Of a DNA stretch of 64,000 nucleotides, positions 26,387 to 34,814 are shown piece by piece. Both the position numbers and the translations under genes were made by a program. Within the stretch, counting starts at the first letter, position 1; each line of letters opens with the position of its first letter. Under the pieces are notes generated by a model. It was not told the DNA's origin and searched no databases. It saw only the letters and a list, made by a program, of their open reading frames with translations. The stretch is from Tritonibacter aquimaris (GTDB lineage Bacteria > Pseudomonadota > Alphaproteobacteria > Rhodobacterales > Rhodobacteraceae), in assembly GCF_009617595.1 (NCBI RefSeq), contig NZ_WIXK01000001.1, forward strand, positions 124,001 through 188,000, read 5' to 3'.

Positions 26387-26418
26387 ATTCCGTATCAGCC
26401 ACCCGCGTGGCCGCGCAC

Positions 26419-26973
26419 TTACTGTTCGCAGTGGCTCATCAGCGCTTCATATTTGCCGGTAACCCAACCAAGCGCCTCTTCGGGGTTGCGCTCTTCGACC
26501 TTGCCGATGAAGCGTTCAAACACCACCGCAGAACGGCTGTCATCCACCATGGCAAAGCTCTGTCCGGTCATCACCACATTGTAGACAAAAAACGCAATCG
26601 CAACCAAAAGAATGCCGCGCAGCACCCCAAAGAAAAAGCCGATGCCCTGATCCACACCACCCAGCGCAGAACGCTGCACCAGGGTGGAAAACAACGGGGT
26701 AAAGAACGACACAATGATCAGCGCAACCGCCAGCACCGCAAAGAAGCCCGCGATCAGCGCCAGCTCACAATTGTCCGCCAGGAATTCGCCGACAACCGGG
26801 ATTTCCGCCATCAAAGGCTCAGCCTGGGGGGCAAACAGAAACGCCAGCACCGCAGCGGCGACCCAGCCCGCAATTGCCATGGCCTCGCGGACAAAACCGC
26901 GCGAATAGGCGAGCAATGCCGAAACTACAATTACCAGGGCTACAACCCCGTCGACTATGGTGAAATCTTCCAT
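26419..26973 (-). CDS. cvpA: CvpA family membrane protein
   Basis: A 184-residue CvpA-type protein with four predicted membrane helices (VDGVVALVIVVSALLAYSRG, MAIAGWVAAAVLAFLFA, ELALIAGFFAVLAVALIIVSFF, GVLRGILLVAIAFFVYNVV). CvpA was named for colicin V production and is needed for envelope integrity in several bacteria. It is usually adjacent to purF, and radA precedes it by 37 nt here. The purF link has been broken by inserted genes. Confidence 0.92.
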   Translation of the reverse strand: MEDFTIVDGVVALVIVVSALLAYSRGFVREAMAIAGWVAAAVLAFLFAPQAEPLMAEIPVVGEFLADNCELALIAGFFAVLAVALIIVSFFTPLFSTLVQRSALGGVDQGIGFFFGVLRGILLVAIAFFVYNVVMTGQSFAMVDDSRSAVVFERFIGKVEERNPEEALGWVTGKYEALMSHCEQ

Positions 26974-27010
26974 GTCCCTCGCCTGTCCTGCGCGATCAAT
27001 CTAATGCACT

Positions 27011-28375
27011 TTATCCGGCCCCAAAGTATTCGCCGACAAATCCGGCAAGATCACTGGTCTTGCGCAGCTGCAACCCATCAATTGCAACGGACTTGCCCCC
27101 GCTTGGAGCTATCCCTGCGGTGAAACCAAGTTTTTGAGCTTCTTTCAACCGGTTTTCGGTCTGCGGAGCCGGGCGAAGGGCCCCTGAGAGCGAAATTTCT
27201 CCAAAAATCACTGTATCCGCGGGCAGCGACACATCTTCGCGGGCGCTGAGCAGCGCGGCGGCCACCGCCAGATCGGCGGCAGGCTCCTGAATTTTCATAC
27301 CGCCCGCCACGTTGAGATAGACATCGAGCCCGGCAAAGGGAATGCCGCAGCGCGCTTCCAGCACTGCCAAAATCATCGCAAGGCGAGCATTGTCCCAGCC
27401 TACAACTGCGCGCCGCGGTTGCGAATGGGGCGAGGGGGCGACCAGCGCCTGCATCTCAACCAGAACCGGGCGGGTGCCTTCTATGCCTGCAAAAACCACC
27501 GATCCCGGAGCGGGTTCGCCGCGTTCTGATAAAAACAGCGCCGAGGGGTTGGTGACCTCAGCAAGCCCCTGGCCGGTCATTTCAAACACGCCAATTTCAT
27601 CGGCGGGGCCAAAACGGTTTTTCACCGCGCGCAGAATGCGGAACTGATGGCCGCGTTCGCCTTCAAAATAAAGCACGGTATCAACCATATGTTCCACCAC
27701 GCGCGGGCCTGCGATCTGGCCTTCCTTGGTGACATGGCCAACCATAACCACGGAAATCCCGTTGCGTTTGGCAAATGTTGTCAGCTCATGGGCGACGGCG
27801 CGCACCTGGGAAACAGAGCCCGGGGCGCTGTCGACATTGTCCACCCACATGGTTTGAATCGAATCAATAATGACCAGTTGCGGCGCTTCGCGTTCCAGCG
27901 TGGTGAGAATATCACGCAGATTGGTTTCCGCCGCGAGCTGCACCGGGGCCTGCGACAATCCCAGCCGCTGTGCCCGCATGCGCACCTGGGCTGAGGCTTC
28001 TTCGCCGCTGACATAGATGGTTTTCACCCCGGCCTGGGCAAACCGCGCGGCGGCCTGCAACAAGAGCGTGGATTTGCCAATGCCGGGATCACCGCCGACC
28101 AGAATGGCCGAGGCTGCCACCAGCCCGCCCCCAAGCACGCGATCCAGTTCGCCAACACCGCAGCAGATGCGCGGGGGCGGGGCCTCGGTGGCGGAAAGAT
28201 CGGTAAGCACCACAGCGCGGCCGCGTTTGCTGCCCAGGGTCTTTTTGGTCGGACCATCAGCCGAAAGGCCCTTGTCCTCGGAAATGGTGTTCCACTCACC
28301 GCAGCCTTCGCAGCGCCCGGACCATTTTGAAAACGACGCTCCACAGCTGGAGCAGGAGAAACTTGTTTTTGCCAT
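27011..28375 (-). CDS. radA: DNA repair protein RadA/Sms
   Basis: A 454-residue ATPase of the RecA superfamily acting in recombination intermediate processing. The N-terminal C4 zinc finger (CSSCGASFSKWSGRCEGCG), Walker A GGDPGIGKS (about 91-99), the RadA motif KNRFG, and a C-terminal Lon-protease-like domain (VNVAGGMKIQEPAADLAVAAAL) all appear in order. I start it at 28375 (AAAGGTTCAAC before the ATG); a longer frame to 28501 is not conserved. cvpA follows. Confidence 0.96.
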   Translation of the reverse strand: MAKTSFSCSSCGASFSKWSGRCEGCGEWNTISEDKGLSADGPTKKTLGSKRGRAVVLTDLSATEAPPPRICCGVGELDRVLGGGLVAASAILVGGDPGIGKSTLLLQAAARFAQAGVKTIYVSGEEASAQVRMRAQRLGLSQAPVQLAAETNLRDILTTLEREAPQLVIIDSIQTMWVDNVDSAPGSVSQVRAVAHELTTFAKRNGISVVMVGHVTKEGQIAGPRVVEHMVDTVLYFEGERGHQFRILRAVKNRFGPADEIGVFEMTGQGLAEVTNPSALFLSERGEPAPGSVVFAGIEGTRPVLVEMQALVAPSPHSQPRRAVVGWDNARLAMILAVLEARCGIPFAGLDVYLNVAGGMKIQEPAADLAVAAALLSAREDVSLPADTVIFGEISLSGALRPAPQTENRLKEAQKLGFTAGIAPSGGKSVAIDGLQLRKTSDLAGFVGEYFGAG

Positions 28376-28496
28376 GTTGAACCTTTGCCCGATGTTCACC
28401 TTGTGTTCAAGCCCCATGCGCTCCCGCCAGTTGGGCGATCCCCTACGGTGATCTGCGCCTGTTGGGCCGCGCACCGCTGGCGCGGTGCTCAACACT

Positions 28497-28525
28497 TTCA
28501 CCTTTTTAAAAATACTCCGGGGGTG
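28497..28525 (-). repeat. 3'-flanking repeat, copy 2
   Basis: On the minus strand, CCCCCGGAGTATTTTT followed by AAAAAGGTGAAA, 6 nt after the stop of the PqiA-like gene and in its orientation. It diverges from the other copies in the first bases. Confidence 0.7.
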
Positions 28526-28531
28526 AGGGCG

Positions 28532-28972
28532 TCAGCCCGAGGGGGCAGAGCCCCCTTTGTTGGTCATCAGCGATAAAACAAAGGAAGCGAGGATACAGAA
28601 GGTAAAAAGATAAAGCCCCCAGGCGGTTTCAACCGTCACAAGGCCGATGCCTTTGGCAAGCGTAATATAAAGCGCAATCAGGAAAATATCCGCCATCGCC
28701 AGTTTACCAAGCCCATGCAGCAGCAGGTGATGTTTTGCGTGCCCCATTTGCACCAGCAAAAGCCCGAGGAGTTTTGCCATCGGCGCAACAAGCGCAAACA
28801 GCGCCACCACAAGGGCGAGGAAAATATCACTGTCCCAAAGGCTGATCAGCCCGGTGATGACGCTGATTTCCGACAGGCCAAACAGCGGCAGGATCCCCGC
28901 GCGCATCAATGGCGCAGACCAGGCAATAGGATAGAGGATCAGCAAAGACAGGGTTGCGAGGCGTAATAACAT
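28532..28972 (-). CDS. PqiA-domain (paraquat-inducible protein A-like) membrane protein
   Basis: A 146-residue single-domain PqiA-like protein with four hydrophobic segments (LSLLILYPIAWSAPLM, IFLALVVALFALVAPMAKLLG, LAMADIFLIALYITLAK, WGLYLFTFCILASFVLSL). PqiA domains are implicated in envelope lipid traffic. It lies in the same minus-strand group as the mlaFE-like genes, which also act in lipid transport, though the latter are separated by a plus-strand gene. Confidence 0.75.
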   Translation of the reverse strand: MLLRLATLSLLILYPIAWSAPLMRAGILPLFGLSEISVITGLISLWDSDIFLALVVALFALVAPMAKLLGLLLVQMGHAKHHLLLHGLGKLAMADIFLIALYITLAKGIGLVTVETAWGLYLFTFCILASFVLSLMTNKGGSAPSG

Positions 28973-29521
28973 ATTTTGGTTCTATCAGAGCTGGGGCAAA
29001 ATGCGCGTGCGGAAAATGGATGAAGCCGGAAGGCGGCTTAAACATGGGGTTGCCTTCGCGCAAGCCAAGGGCTGCGGCGCATAAACCTGTTGCTGTTTCT
29101 TGTGTTTTATCTTGTGTCCCGCCCTGAATATGGCTGTTTTCACAGGTGAAAACGGGGCCGTCAAAGACGGGGTCGTATAAAGAGTGGCGGCCGCCAAAAC
29201 TGGAGGGCCGGGGCGGGGAAATTCCCCAATCAGAGCGCTCAGGATGCTGCGATCACCTGCACCTGGTCACGGGGGTTTTAGTCCCGGTCGAAAGGTGGTC
29301 TTGGGTGGGCGCGGCCCCCGTTTCTCCGTGGTTTTGCCTGAGCTGTGCTCGGTCTCAGGCGGTGGTCTGTCCGGACGTGTGATAGGCTAGTGCGCCGACA
29401 TGAAACCTTCGTAAGTGGGGCGTACGGTGGGTGCGCAACACCTGCTGTTGTGCCGTGATCTGCTGTCGTGTTGTGTGTTTCGATATTCGCCTTTGGGTAG
29501 GATTTGCTTGAGAGAAGTATC
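28973..29521. other. Gene-poor gap between PqiA-like and DUF2726 genes
   Basis: 549 bp without a convincing gene. A small hairpin AAGCCG/CGGCTT (29023-29039) and GC-rich duplicated-looking stretches are present. It should contain divergent promoters. Confidence 0.4.
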
Positions 29522-30169
29522 GTGTCTGTTGAGTTTGTGCTTTTGCTGTTGGCTGTTGGTCTCTTTTTGCTTTTGTCCTACTGGGGCGGAGGCAGGAGGG
29601 CGGCGCGTCGCCGTGCGCGCAAGCGGCTCGGGCGCGACAGTCGACCTTACCGCGAGACGGTCGCCGCAGCGGGTGCGGCGGGCGATAAAGCAGGTGATAT
29701 GGCAGGCGGTACGGCGGCGATGGATAACACCCCGCTCAGGGCCGATCTCACCTTTGAAAAGCGCAGGGTGATGCACGGATCGGAGCTTCAGCTGTTGTCC
29801 AAGGTGGAGCAAATCGCAAATGAGCAGGGCGCGGGCCATCGGGTGATGGCGCAGATCAGCCTGGGAGAGCTGATCCAGCCCCAGCAGCTGCGCGCACCGC
29901 AGAACACGAGCGATGCCGCGCTTGCATCGATTTATGAAAGCCGCGTTGGTTTGGTGGTGCTGGATTCCACAGGTGTGGTTGTTTTGGTGGTTGAAGCGCT
30001 GCCCAGCTACCCGGGGCAGGATGCGGTGTTGCTGCGCGATGCGGTAAAGCGCGAGGCGCTGCGCCGGGCCGGGATTCCGGTGGTGGAAGTGGAACAGGGT
30101 GTTGCGCTGAGCGCGCTGCGCGACCAGATGTTGCGCCATCTGGCAGAGCCCGCGCTGGAGATGGGGTAG
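29522..30169 (+). CDS. DUF2726 domain-containing protein
   Basis: About 215 residues from a GTG start (MSVEFVLLLLAVGLFLLLS, a membrane anchor) with AGAGAAG upstream. A basic linker precedes the DUF2726 domain (residues 75-205), which resembles the PD-(D/E)XK-like nuclease-related fold: MHGSELQLLSKVEQIA, VMAQISLGELIQP, LVVLDSTGVVVLVVEAL, RREALRRAGIPVVEVEQG. DUF2726 proteins have no proven role; some topoisomerase-linked members occur. It sits alone on the plus strand and is followed by a copy of the 3'-flanking repeat. Confidence 0.75.
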   Translation: MSVEFVLLLLAVGLFLLLSYWGGGRRAARRRARKRLGRDSRPYRETVAAAGAAGDKAGDMAGGTAAMDNTPLRADLTFEKRRVMHGSELQLLSKVEQIANEQGAGHRVMAQISLGELIQPQQLRAPQNTSDAALASIYESRVGLVVLDSTGVVVLVVEALPSYPGQDAVLLRDAVKREALRRAGIPVVEVEQGVALSALRDQMLRHLAEPALEMG

Positions 30170-30195
30170 GGCTGCGTCTGTGGCTGGGCGTAGGA

Positions 30196-30227
30196 GCCTC
30201 CGGCGGGAGTATTTTTGAAAAGGTGAA
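30196..30227 (+). repeat. 3'-flanking repeat, copy 3
   Basis: GCCTCCGGCGGGAGTA then TTTTTGAAAAGGTGAA, 26 nt after the stop of the DUF2726 gene in the same orientation. It differs from copy 1 by one base in the A-run. Confidence 0.8.
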
Positions 30228-30344
30228 ATACATAGTGCCCGCGGCAACTGGCGCAGCTCCCAAAGCACGGCAAGGCGTATATCAGCTGGCGGCATGGAGC
30301 GGTTGGCTTTCATTGCCTGAAAATGCCGCCATGGGTTTGCCTGT

Positions 30345-31091
30345 TTAGCGCACCGCCTCAATTGGTCCTTCTGCACTGCCGGAGATGAATTGCTCGACGT
30401 AGGGGTCTCCGGATGCGTCCATCTCGGCCACTGGGCCGGTCCAGCGGATTTTGCCGCCGTGCAGCATTGCCACATTGTCAGCAATGGCGCGCACCGAGGT
30501 CATATCATGGGTGATGGTCATGGCGGTGGCGCCCATTTCAACCACGATCTCACGAATGAGATCATTGATGACGCCGGACATGATCGGATCAAGCCCGGTT
30601 GTGGGCTCATCAAAAAAGATGATTTCGGGATCGGCGGCAATAGCGCGGGCGAGGCCGACGCGTTTTTGCATGCCGCCCGAAAGCTCAGCCGGGAAGCGAT
30701 CGGCCACATCCGCCTTGAGCCCCACGCGGCGCAGTTTTTCGATGGCGATTTCGCGGGCTTCGTCTTTGGGGCGCGCCAATGACCCACGCAGCAGGCGGAA
30801 GGCGACGTTTTGCCAGACGGGCAGCGAGTCAAACAGCGCCCCGCCTTGAAACAACATGCCAAAGCGGGCCAGAAACGCATCGCGGTCCGTCTTGGTGACG
30901 TCTTGGCCATCCACAAAGATCTTGCCGCTGTCGGGCGTAATCAGGCCCAGCACAGATTTCAGCGACACCGATTTCCCGGTGCCAGAGCCGCCGATGATCA
31001 CCATTGAGGTGCCTTTGGCGATCTCAAGATCAAAGCCGCGCAGCACCTGGTTGTCACCAAAGGATTTATGGACGTTTTCAAGACGGATCAT
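30345..31091 (-). CDS. MlaF-like ABC transporter ATP-binding protein
   Basis: A 248-residue ATPase of the MlaF/Ttg2A group: Walker A GGSGTGKS (about 34-41), signature LSGGMQKR, Walker B IIFFDEP, switch His in MTITHDMTSV. It powers lipid transport between inner and outer membrane with MlaE. Its ATG overlaps the mlaE-like stop by 4 nt (ATGA). The MCE-domain substrate-binding subunit MlaD is not encoded next to it, so the partner is elsewhere. The longer frame to 31286 is a shadow of mlaE. Confidence 0.85.
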   Translation of the reverse strand: MIRLENVHKSFGDNQVLRGFDLEIAKGTSMVIIGGSGTGKSVSLKSVLGLITPDSGKIFVDGQDVTKTDRDAFLARFGMLFQGGALFDSLPVWQNVAFRLLRGSLARPKDEAREIAIEKLRRVGLKADVADRFPAELSGGMQKRVGLARAIAADPEIIFFDEPTTGLDPIMSGVINDLIREIVVEMGATAMTITHDMTSVRAIADNVAMLHGGKIRWTGPVAEMDASGDPYVEQFISGSAEGPIEAVR

Positions 31092-31873
31092 AGCGAGAAG
31101 AACATCCCTGTGAGGACAAAATTGGCGGCGAGGATCAGCACGGCGGCGGCCTCGACCGAGGATTTTGTGGCGCGGCCCACGCCCTGGGCGCCGCGGCCCG
31201 ATTGCATGCCGTAGTAACACCCCATCAGGGCGGCAATAACGCCGAAGGCTGCGCCTTTGGTCAGCGACGACACAATGTCGAGCCACTCCAGAAAATCGAC
31301 GGTGTTTTTCAGATAGGCCGCCGGGTTGAAGCCGAGGTTCTGAGTTGCCACAACATAGCCGCCTAAGATGCCGATAATGTCACCCACACCCACCAGAATT
31401 GGCACCGTCAGCAGCGCCGCCAACACGCGGGGGGCCACCAGGTATTTCATCGGGTTGGTTGACAATGTGGTCAGCGCGTCGATTTGTTCGGTCACTTTCA
31501 TGGTGGCGATTTCCGCCGCAATTGACGATGTCACCCGCGCCGCGATCATCAGGCCAGCAAGCACCGGTCCCAATTCGCGCACCATGCCGATGGCGACGAT
31601 CTGCGGCACCACCGCTTCGGCGTTGAAACGCGCGCCGCCCGAGTAGATCTGCAGCGCCAATGCGCCGCCGGTGAACACCGCCGTGAGCCCCACAACCGGC
31701 AGCGACAGCCAGCCGATCTGCAACAGCGCCACCAGGAATTCACGCGGGTAAAACGGTGGCCGCAGCATATGGCTGAAGCTGGAGCCTGCAAAGATCGACA
31801 CCCGCCCCATAGAGGCCAGGGTTGCCAGGGTTGCACGCCCCAGACGTGCAAGGAGAGCGGCGGGCGCAATCAT
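31088..31873 (-). CDS. MlaE-like ABC transporter permease
   Basis: A 261-residue MlaE permease: TMs in WLSLPVVGLTAVFTGGALALQIY, VAIGMVRELGPVLAGLMIAARVTSSIAAEIATMKVTEQIDAL (the family core), the VPILVGVGDIIGILGGYVVA segment and a last ILAANFVLTGMFF. The start at 31873 follows a GGGA site 8-9 nt upstream; the upstream frame overlaps alr and was not used. It overlaps mlaF by 4 nt and lies 7 nt after alr. Confidence 0.85.
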   Translation of the reverse strand: MIAPAALLARLGRATLATLASMGRVSIFAGSSFSHMLRPPFYPREFLVALLQIGWLSLPVVGLTAVFTGGALALQIYSGGARFNAEAVVPQIVAIGMVRELGPVLAGLMIAARVTSSIAAEIATMKVTEQIDALTTLSTNPMKYLVAPRVLAALLTVPILVGVGDIIGILGGYVVATQNLGFNPAAYLKNTVDFLEWLDIVSSLTKGAAFGVIAALMGCYYGMQSGRGAQGVGRATKSSVEAAAVLILAANFVLTGMFFSL

Positions 31874-31880
31874 CGTGGTA

Positions 31881-32930
31881 TTATCCCTTGTAGGTGCGGG
31901 CGTAGCGGTGGCCAAGCGAGGTGAGGATCTCATAGCCGATGGTGCCTGCGGCATCAGCGACCTTATCCACGGTCTGCTCTGGGGTGAGGAGCGACAGATG
32001 CGCGGGGATCTCGGCCAGATCGGTGACATCCACGGTGATGAGATCCATCGACACCCGGCCCACCACCGGGCAGGCGGTGTCACCGGCATAAAGCTGAATA
32101 CCACCCGAGCCCATGGCGCGAATAAGCCCATCGGCGTAGCCTGCGGCAACGGTGGCAATCTGGCTGGGGCGTTTCGCCGTCCACATATTGCCATAACCCA
32201 CGGTTTCACCCGCGGCGAGCGCGCGGGTCTGGATCACCGGCAAATCAAGCTGCACCACTGGCATCGCATCGCCAAAGGGCAAGCCGCCATAAAGACCAAT
32301 GCCCGGACGGCAAAGATCAAAGTGGTAATCGCGTCCCAAAAGCAGCCCGCCGGTGGCCGAAAGCGAGCGGGGGATTTCGATGCCATCGGTGAGGTCGCGG
32401 AAGGTTTTAAGCTGATGCGCGTTCATGCCGTGGCCCGGCTCATCGGCGCAGGCCAGATGCGACATCAACAATACCGGCCCTTGCCCCAGCGCAATATCAC
32501 GCACAGCAGCCCATTCGCCGGGCTCCATCCCGAGCCGGTTCATGCCGGTATCAAGCTGCACCCCAAAGGGCAGGCCGGGCAGGGTTTCAATCTGGCGCAG
32601 CAATTGATCAAGCGAGTTGATCATCGGCGTCAGTTGAAAGTCTTTCAGCAGTTTCGCGTCGCCTTCCATATGGCCGGAGAACACCGAAATACCGGGGCCC
32701 GCACCAAGCGCACGGCGCAGCGCCACGCCTTCTTCGGCGACGGCGACAAAGAAATTACGCGCGCCCGCATTGGCGAGCGCAGTGGCCGCACGGCCTGCAT
32801 CCAGGCCGTAGCCATTTGCCTTGACCACTGCGGCGGTTTCGCAATTGGTCTTTGCATCCAGCGCGCGCCAGTTGGTCACCAGCGCGTCGAGATCGATTGT
32901 TAGTTTAGCGGTACTCATGCGCTTGTTCAT
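31881..32930 (-). CDS. alr: Alanine racemase
   Basis: A 349-residue PLP enzyme that makes D-alanine for peptidoglycan. The PLP-Lys motif [11 protein letters not shown] is at about 35-45, and the second catalytic region with the Tyr (ETVGYGNMW) around 245-253. An alternative start four codons in (MSTAKL, at 32918) is possible. It precedes mlaE with 7 nt spacing, and dnaB lies upstream after the LuxR/CTERM pair. Confidence 0.93.
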   Translation of the reverse strand: MNKRMSTAKLTIDLDALVTNWRALDAKTNCETAAVVKANGYGLDAGRAATALANAGARNFFVAVAEEGVALRRALGAGPGISVFSGHMEGDAKLLKDFQLTPMINSLDQLLRQIETLPGLPFGVQLDTGMNRLGMEPGEWAAVRDIALGQGPVLLMSHLACADEPGHGMNAHQLKTFRDLTDGIEIPRSLSATGGLLLGRDYHFDLCRPGIGLYGGLPFGDAMPVVQLDLPVIQTRALAAGETVGYGNMWTAKRPSQIATVAAGYADGLIRAMGSGGIQLYAGDTACPVVGRVSMDLITVDVTDLAEIPAHLSLLTPEQTVDKVADAAGTIGYEILTSLGHRYARTYKG

Positions 32931-33019
32931 GACATCTGCGCGGGGCAGGTCAAGTGGGAAAGTTCTGACCGCGAGGGTTGAGCGGGGATTTGTGGGGGGC
33001 TCACGCCCAATCGAACATG

Positions 33020-33793
33020 TCAGGAATTGTTGGGTACATATATTGTGCCGATCTTGGCCGGTTGAACCAGACGCTTCCGAATGGCGGTCATCGTCACCAA
33101 CAGTTTGCTGCTCATATCAAATTTGCGAAAAAGATTATTCCAGTGAAATCTTACGGTGTGATGTGTCACACCGAGTAGTTGCGCTATTTCACTATCTGTT
33201 TTTCCTTCGGCAGCCCAGGACAGGACATCCTTTTCACGTTTGGTCAGTGCGATCGGAGGTTTCTGCGAAAACGTGCTTGTGATTTTGTCGTGCAGAGCAG
33301 TTGCAAGAACAGTGACTTTGGCAAAGTCCTCAAGTGAGGGATCTTTTTCAAAAATCTTCTTGGATACGGCGATGCCCGAGACTTCTCCGAATTGATTAAT
33401 AAATGAAATTCCTATTCCGTCCGCCAGACCTGCGTCGGATGCATCTCGCATAAATTGCTCAGATACAGCTATTTCATGATCTGGAGTAAGCTTGTCCTGC
33501 CTCATCTCTGCCATGGCATCGCGCCAGCTGAAGGCACCAGAGCGACGCAAAAGACGTGCCCAAACCGGATCATACTTCTGGAACCCATGTTCGGTGTAGT
33601 AGCTGACCCAGTCAGCAGGATAGCTAGTGGCAAAGCCGTATTTGGACTGAGCGCCAAGCGAAGCGTGATCTGTTATGAAGGAGTGGTTTGCTTTGTCAAA
33701 GCCCAGAGGGGACAGTATGGCTGCAAAACTGGTAAATGCAGCTTCAGCTGTGCGCGCGTTCTGAACCTGTTCAAGAGATGTTTCTAAGTTCAT
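33020..33793 (-). CDS. LuxR-family regulator (autoinducer-binding type), solo
   Basis: A 257-residue regulator: residues 1-175 form an autoinducer-binding-like domain ([35 protein letters not shown]), and residues 185-250 the LuxR HTH ([36 protein letters not shown]). No luxI synthase is adjacent, so this is a LuxR solo that may read a foreign or self signal. It is divergent from the second VPLPA-CTERM gene, with a 13-bp inverted repeat between the two. AT-richer than flanking housekeeping genes. Confidence 0.88.
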   Translation of the reverse strand: MNLETSLEQVQNARTAEAAFTSFAAILSPLGFDKANHSFITDHASLGAQSKYGFATSYPADWVSYYTEHGFQKYDPVWARLLRRSGAFSWRDAMAEMRQDKLTPDHEIAVSEQFMRDASDAGLADGIGISFINQFGEVSGIAVSKKIFEKDPSLEDFAKVTVLATALHDKITSTFSQKPPIALTKREKDVLSWAAEGKTDSEIAQLLGVTHHTVRFHWNNLFRKFDMSSKLLVTMTAIRKRLVQPAKIGTIYVPNNS

Positions 33794-33854
33794 CGCTCTA
33801 AACCAAAAAAATAAAAAAATCAGATGGTTAAGGGGTTCTGTAAGTGCCCCTAAC

Positions 33855-33867
33855 AACTCTGTGAGTT
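33855..33867. promoter_or_regulatory. Inverted repeat between luxR solo and VPLPA-CTERM gene 2
   Basis: AACTC-TGT-GAGTT lies 62 nt upstream of the luxR start and 73 nt upstream of the VPLPA-CTERM start. Short for a lux box, but symmetric and well placed as an operator. Confidence 0.4.
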
Positions 33868-33939
33868 ACGTACCTCATTGAAATTTGAAAATACAACTAT
33901 TGGAAGGTTTTTCAAATAAATACTCAGGAGTAGAGTGCT

Positions 33940-34692
33940 ATGAAGTTTGTTCAATCACGTGCTGCCATGTTGGGAGCGTTTCTGGCGCTTGCGCCATGTA
34001 TTGGGAGTGCTGCGTCTCTAAAGCTGGACATCACAGCTTCAAACTTTGAGAATTATGATTATGTCGATCTATTTGGCATAACCAATTCGGATGGAGAAGT
34101 TCACTTTTCTATAGAAGTCGCGCCAGGTGAGAATGACCTCCCTCTCTTCGATAGGTCTCCTAACTTTGTGAATTTTGCTTACTTCCCCACGCAGCAGCCA
34201 GTAGTTGCATTCGATGGATTGGAATTTCGTGGGATTACCGGTAATCCTTCCAATACGTCGAGATTTGATCTAAATTACGTCATTGTTAATGATCGACTAC
34301 CAACCGCCACAACGGCTACATCAGACCTGATTCTGTCCGAAATTCGCACTTTTACGACAAATAATATAGGTAATTCAAGAATTAACTATGCATATGTGTA
34401 CTTGGATTATGGCGATAATGCCTGGTCAGGAACCGACTTTCCTGAAAAAGAAATTCTTGAATCACCTGTAAGTGCTCGCCTACTTTTATCATTTTCTGAT
34501 CTTGGTCGTGAAGACCCGGTTGATGGCGGTTTCTTTGGTTTTACCAGCGCTTCCAACGATCTTGTGATATCTGCAACAGTAGTATCGGATTTGGCTCCAG
34601 TACCACTCCCCGCATCGGCCTTGCTGTTGCTTGGAGGGGGCGGTGCTTTGGGGGCGCTGCGTTTGAAAAAGCAAAGAAAACGTACGGCCTAA
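33940..34692 (+). CDS. VPLPA-CTERM sorting domain secreted protein 2
   Basis: A 250-residue secreted protein: signal peptide (AAMLGAFLALAPCIGSAAS), a beta-rich body with DYVDLFGITNSDGEVHFSIE and ARLLLSFSDLGREDP, and a C-terminal PVPLPASALLLLGGGGALG followed by KKQRKR. The C-terminal tag marks it for exosortase processing. AGGAG lies 9 nt before the ATG. Divergent from the LuxR solo, so quorum-type control of an exported surface protein is plausible. AT-rich relative to neighbours. Body is unlike the other two tagged proteins. Confidence 0.85.
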   Translation: MKFVQSRAAMLGAFLALAPCIGSAASLKLDITASNFENYDYVDLFGITNSDGEVHFSIEVAPGENDLPLFDRSPNFVNFAYFPTQQPVVAFDGLEFRGITGNPSNTSRFDLNYVIVNDRLPTATTATSDLILSEIRTFTTNNIGNSRINYAYVYLDYGDNAWSGTDFPEKEILESPVSARLLLSFSDLGREDPVDGGFFGFTSASNDLVISATVVSDLAPVPLPASALLLLGGGGALGALRLKKQRKRTA

Positions 34693-34814
34693 AATATAGG
34701 ACTCAGAGGGTTATCTTGCCCTCTGTGGCTTACGCGACCCGTTTGCACCAGCTGGCGGCCTCTGATCCTTCAGCGGCCGCCGCTTTTTCTCCTGCTTTCT
34801 GAGCGATCGGACCC

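Noticed and set aside
29387-30484. 365-codon minus-strand frame
   Set aside because: Antisense of the DUF2726 gene; the plus-strand product has a membrane anchor and a known domain.
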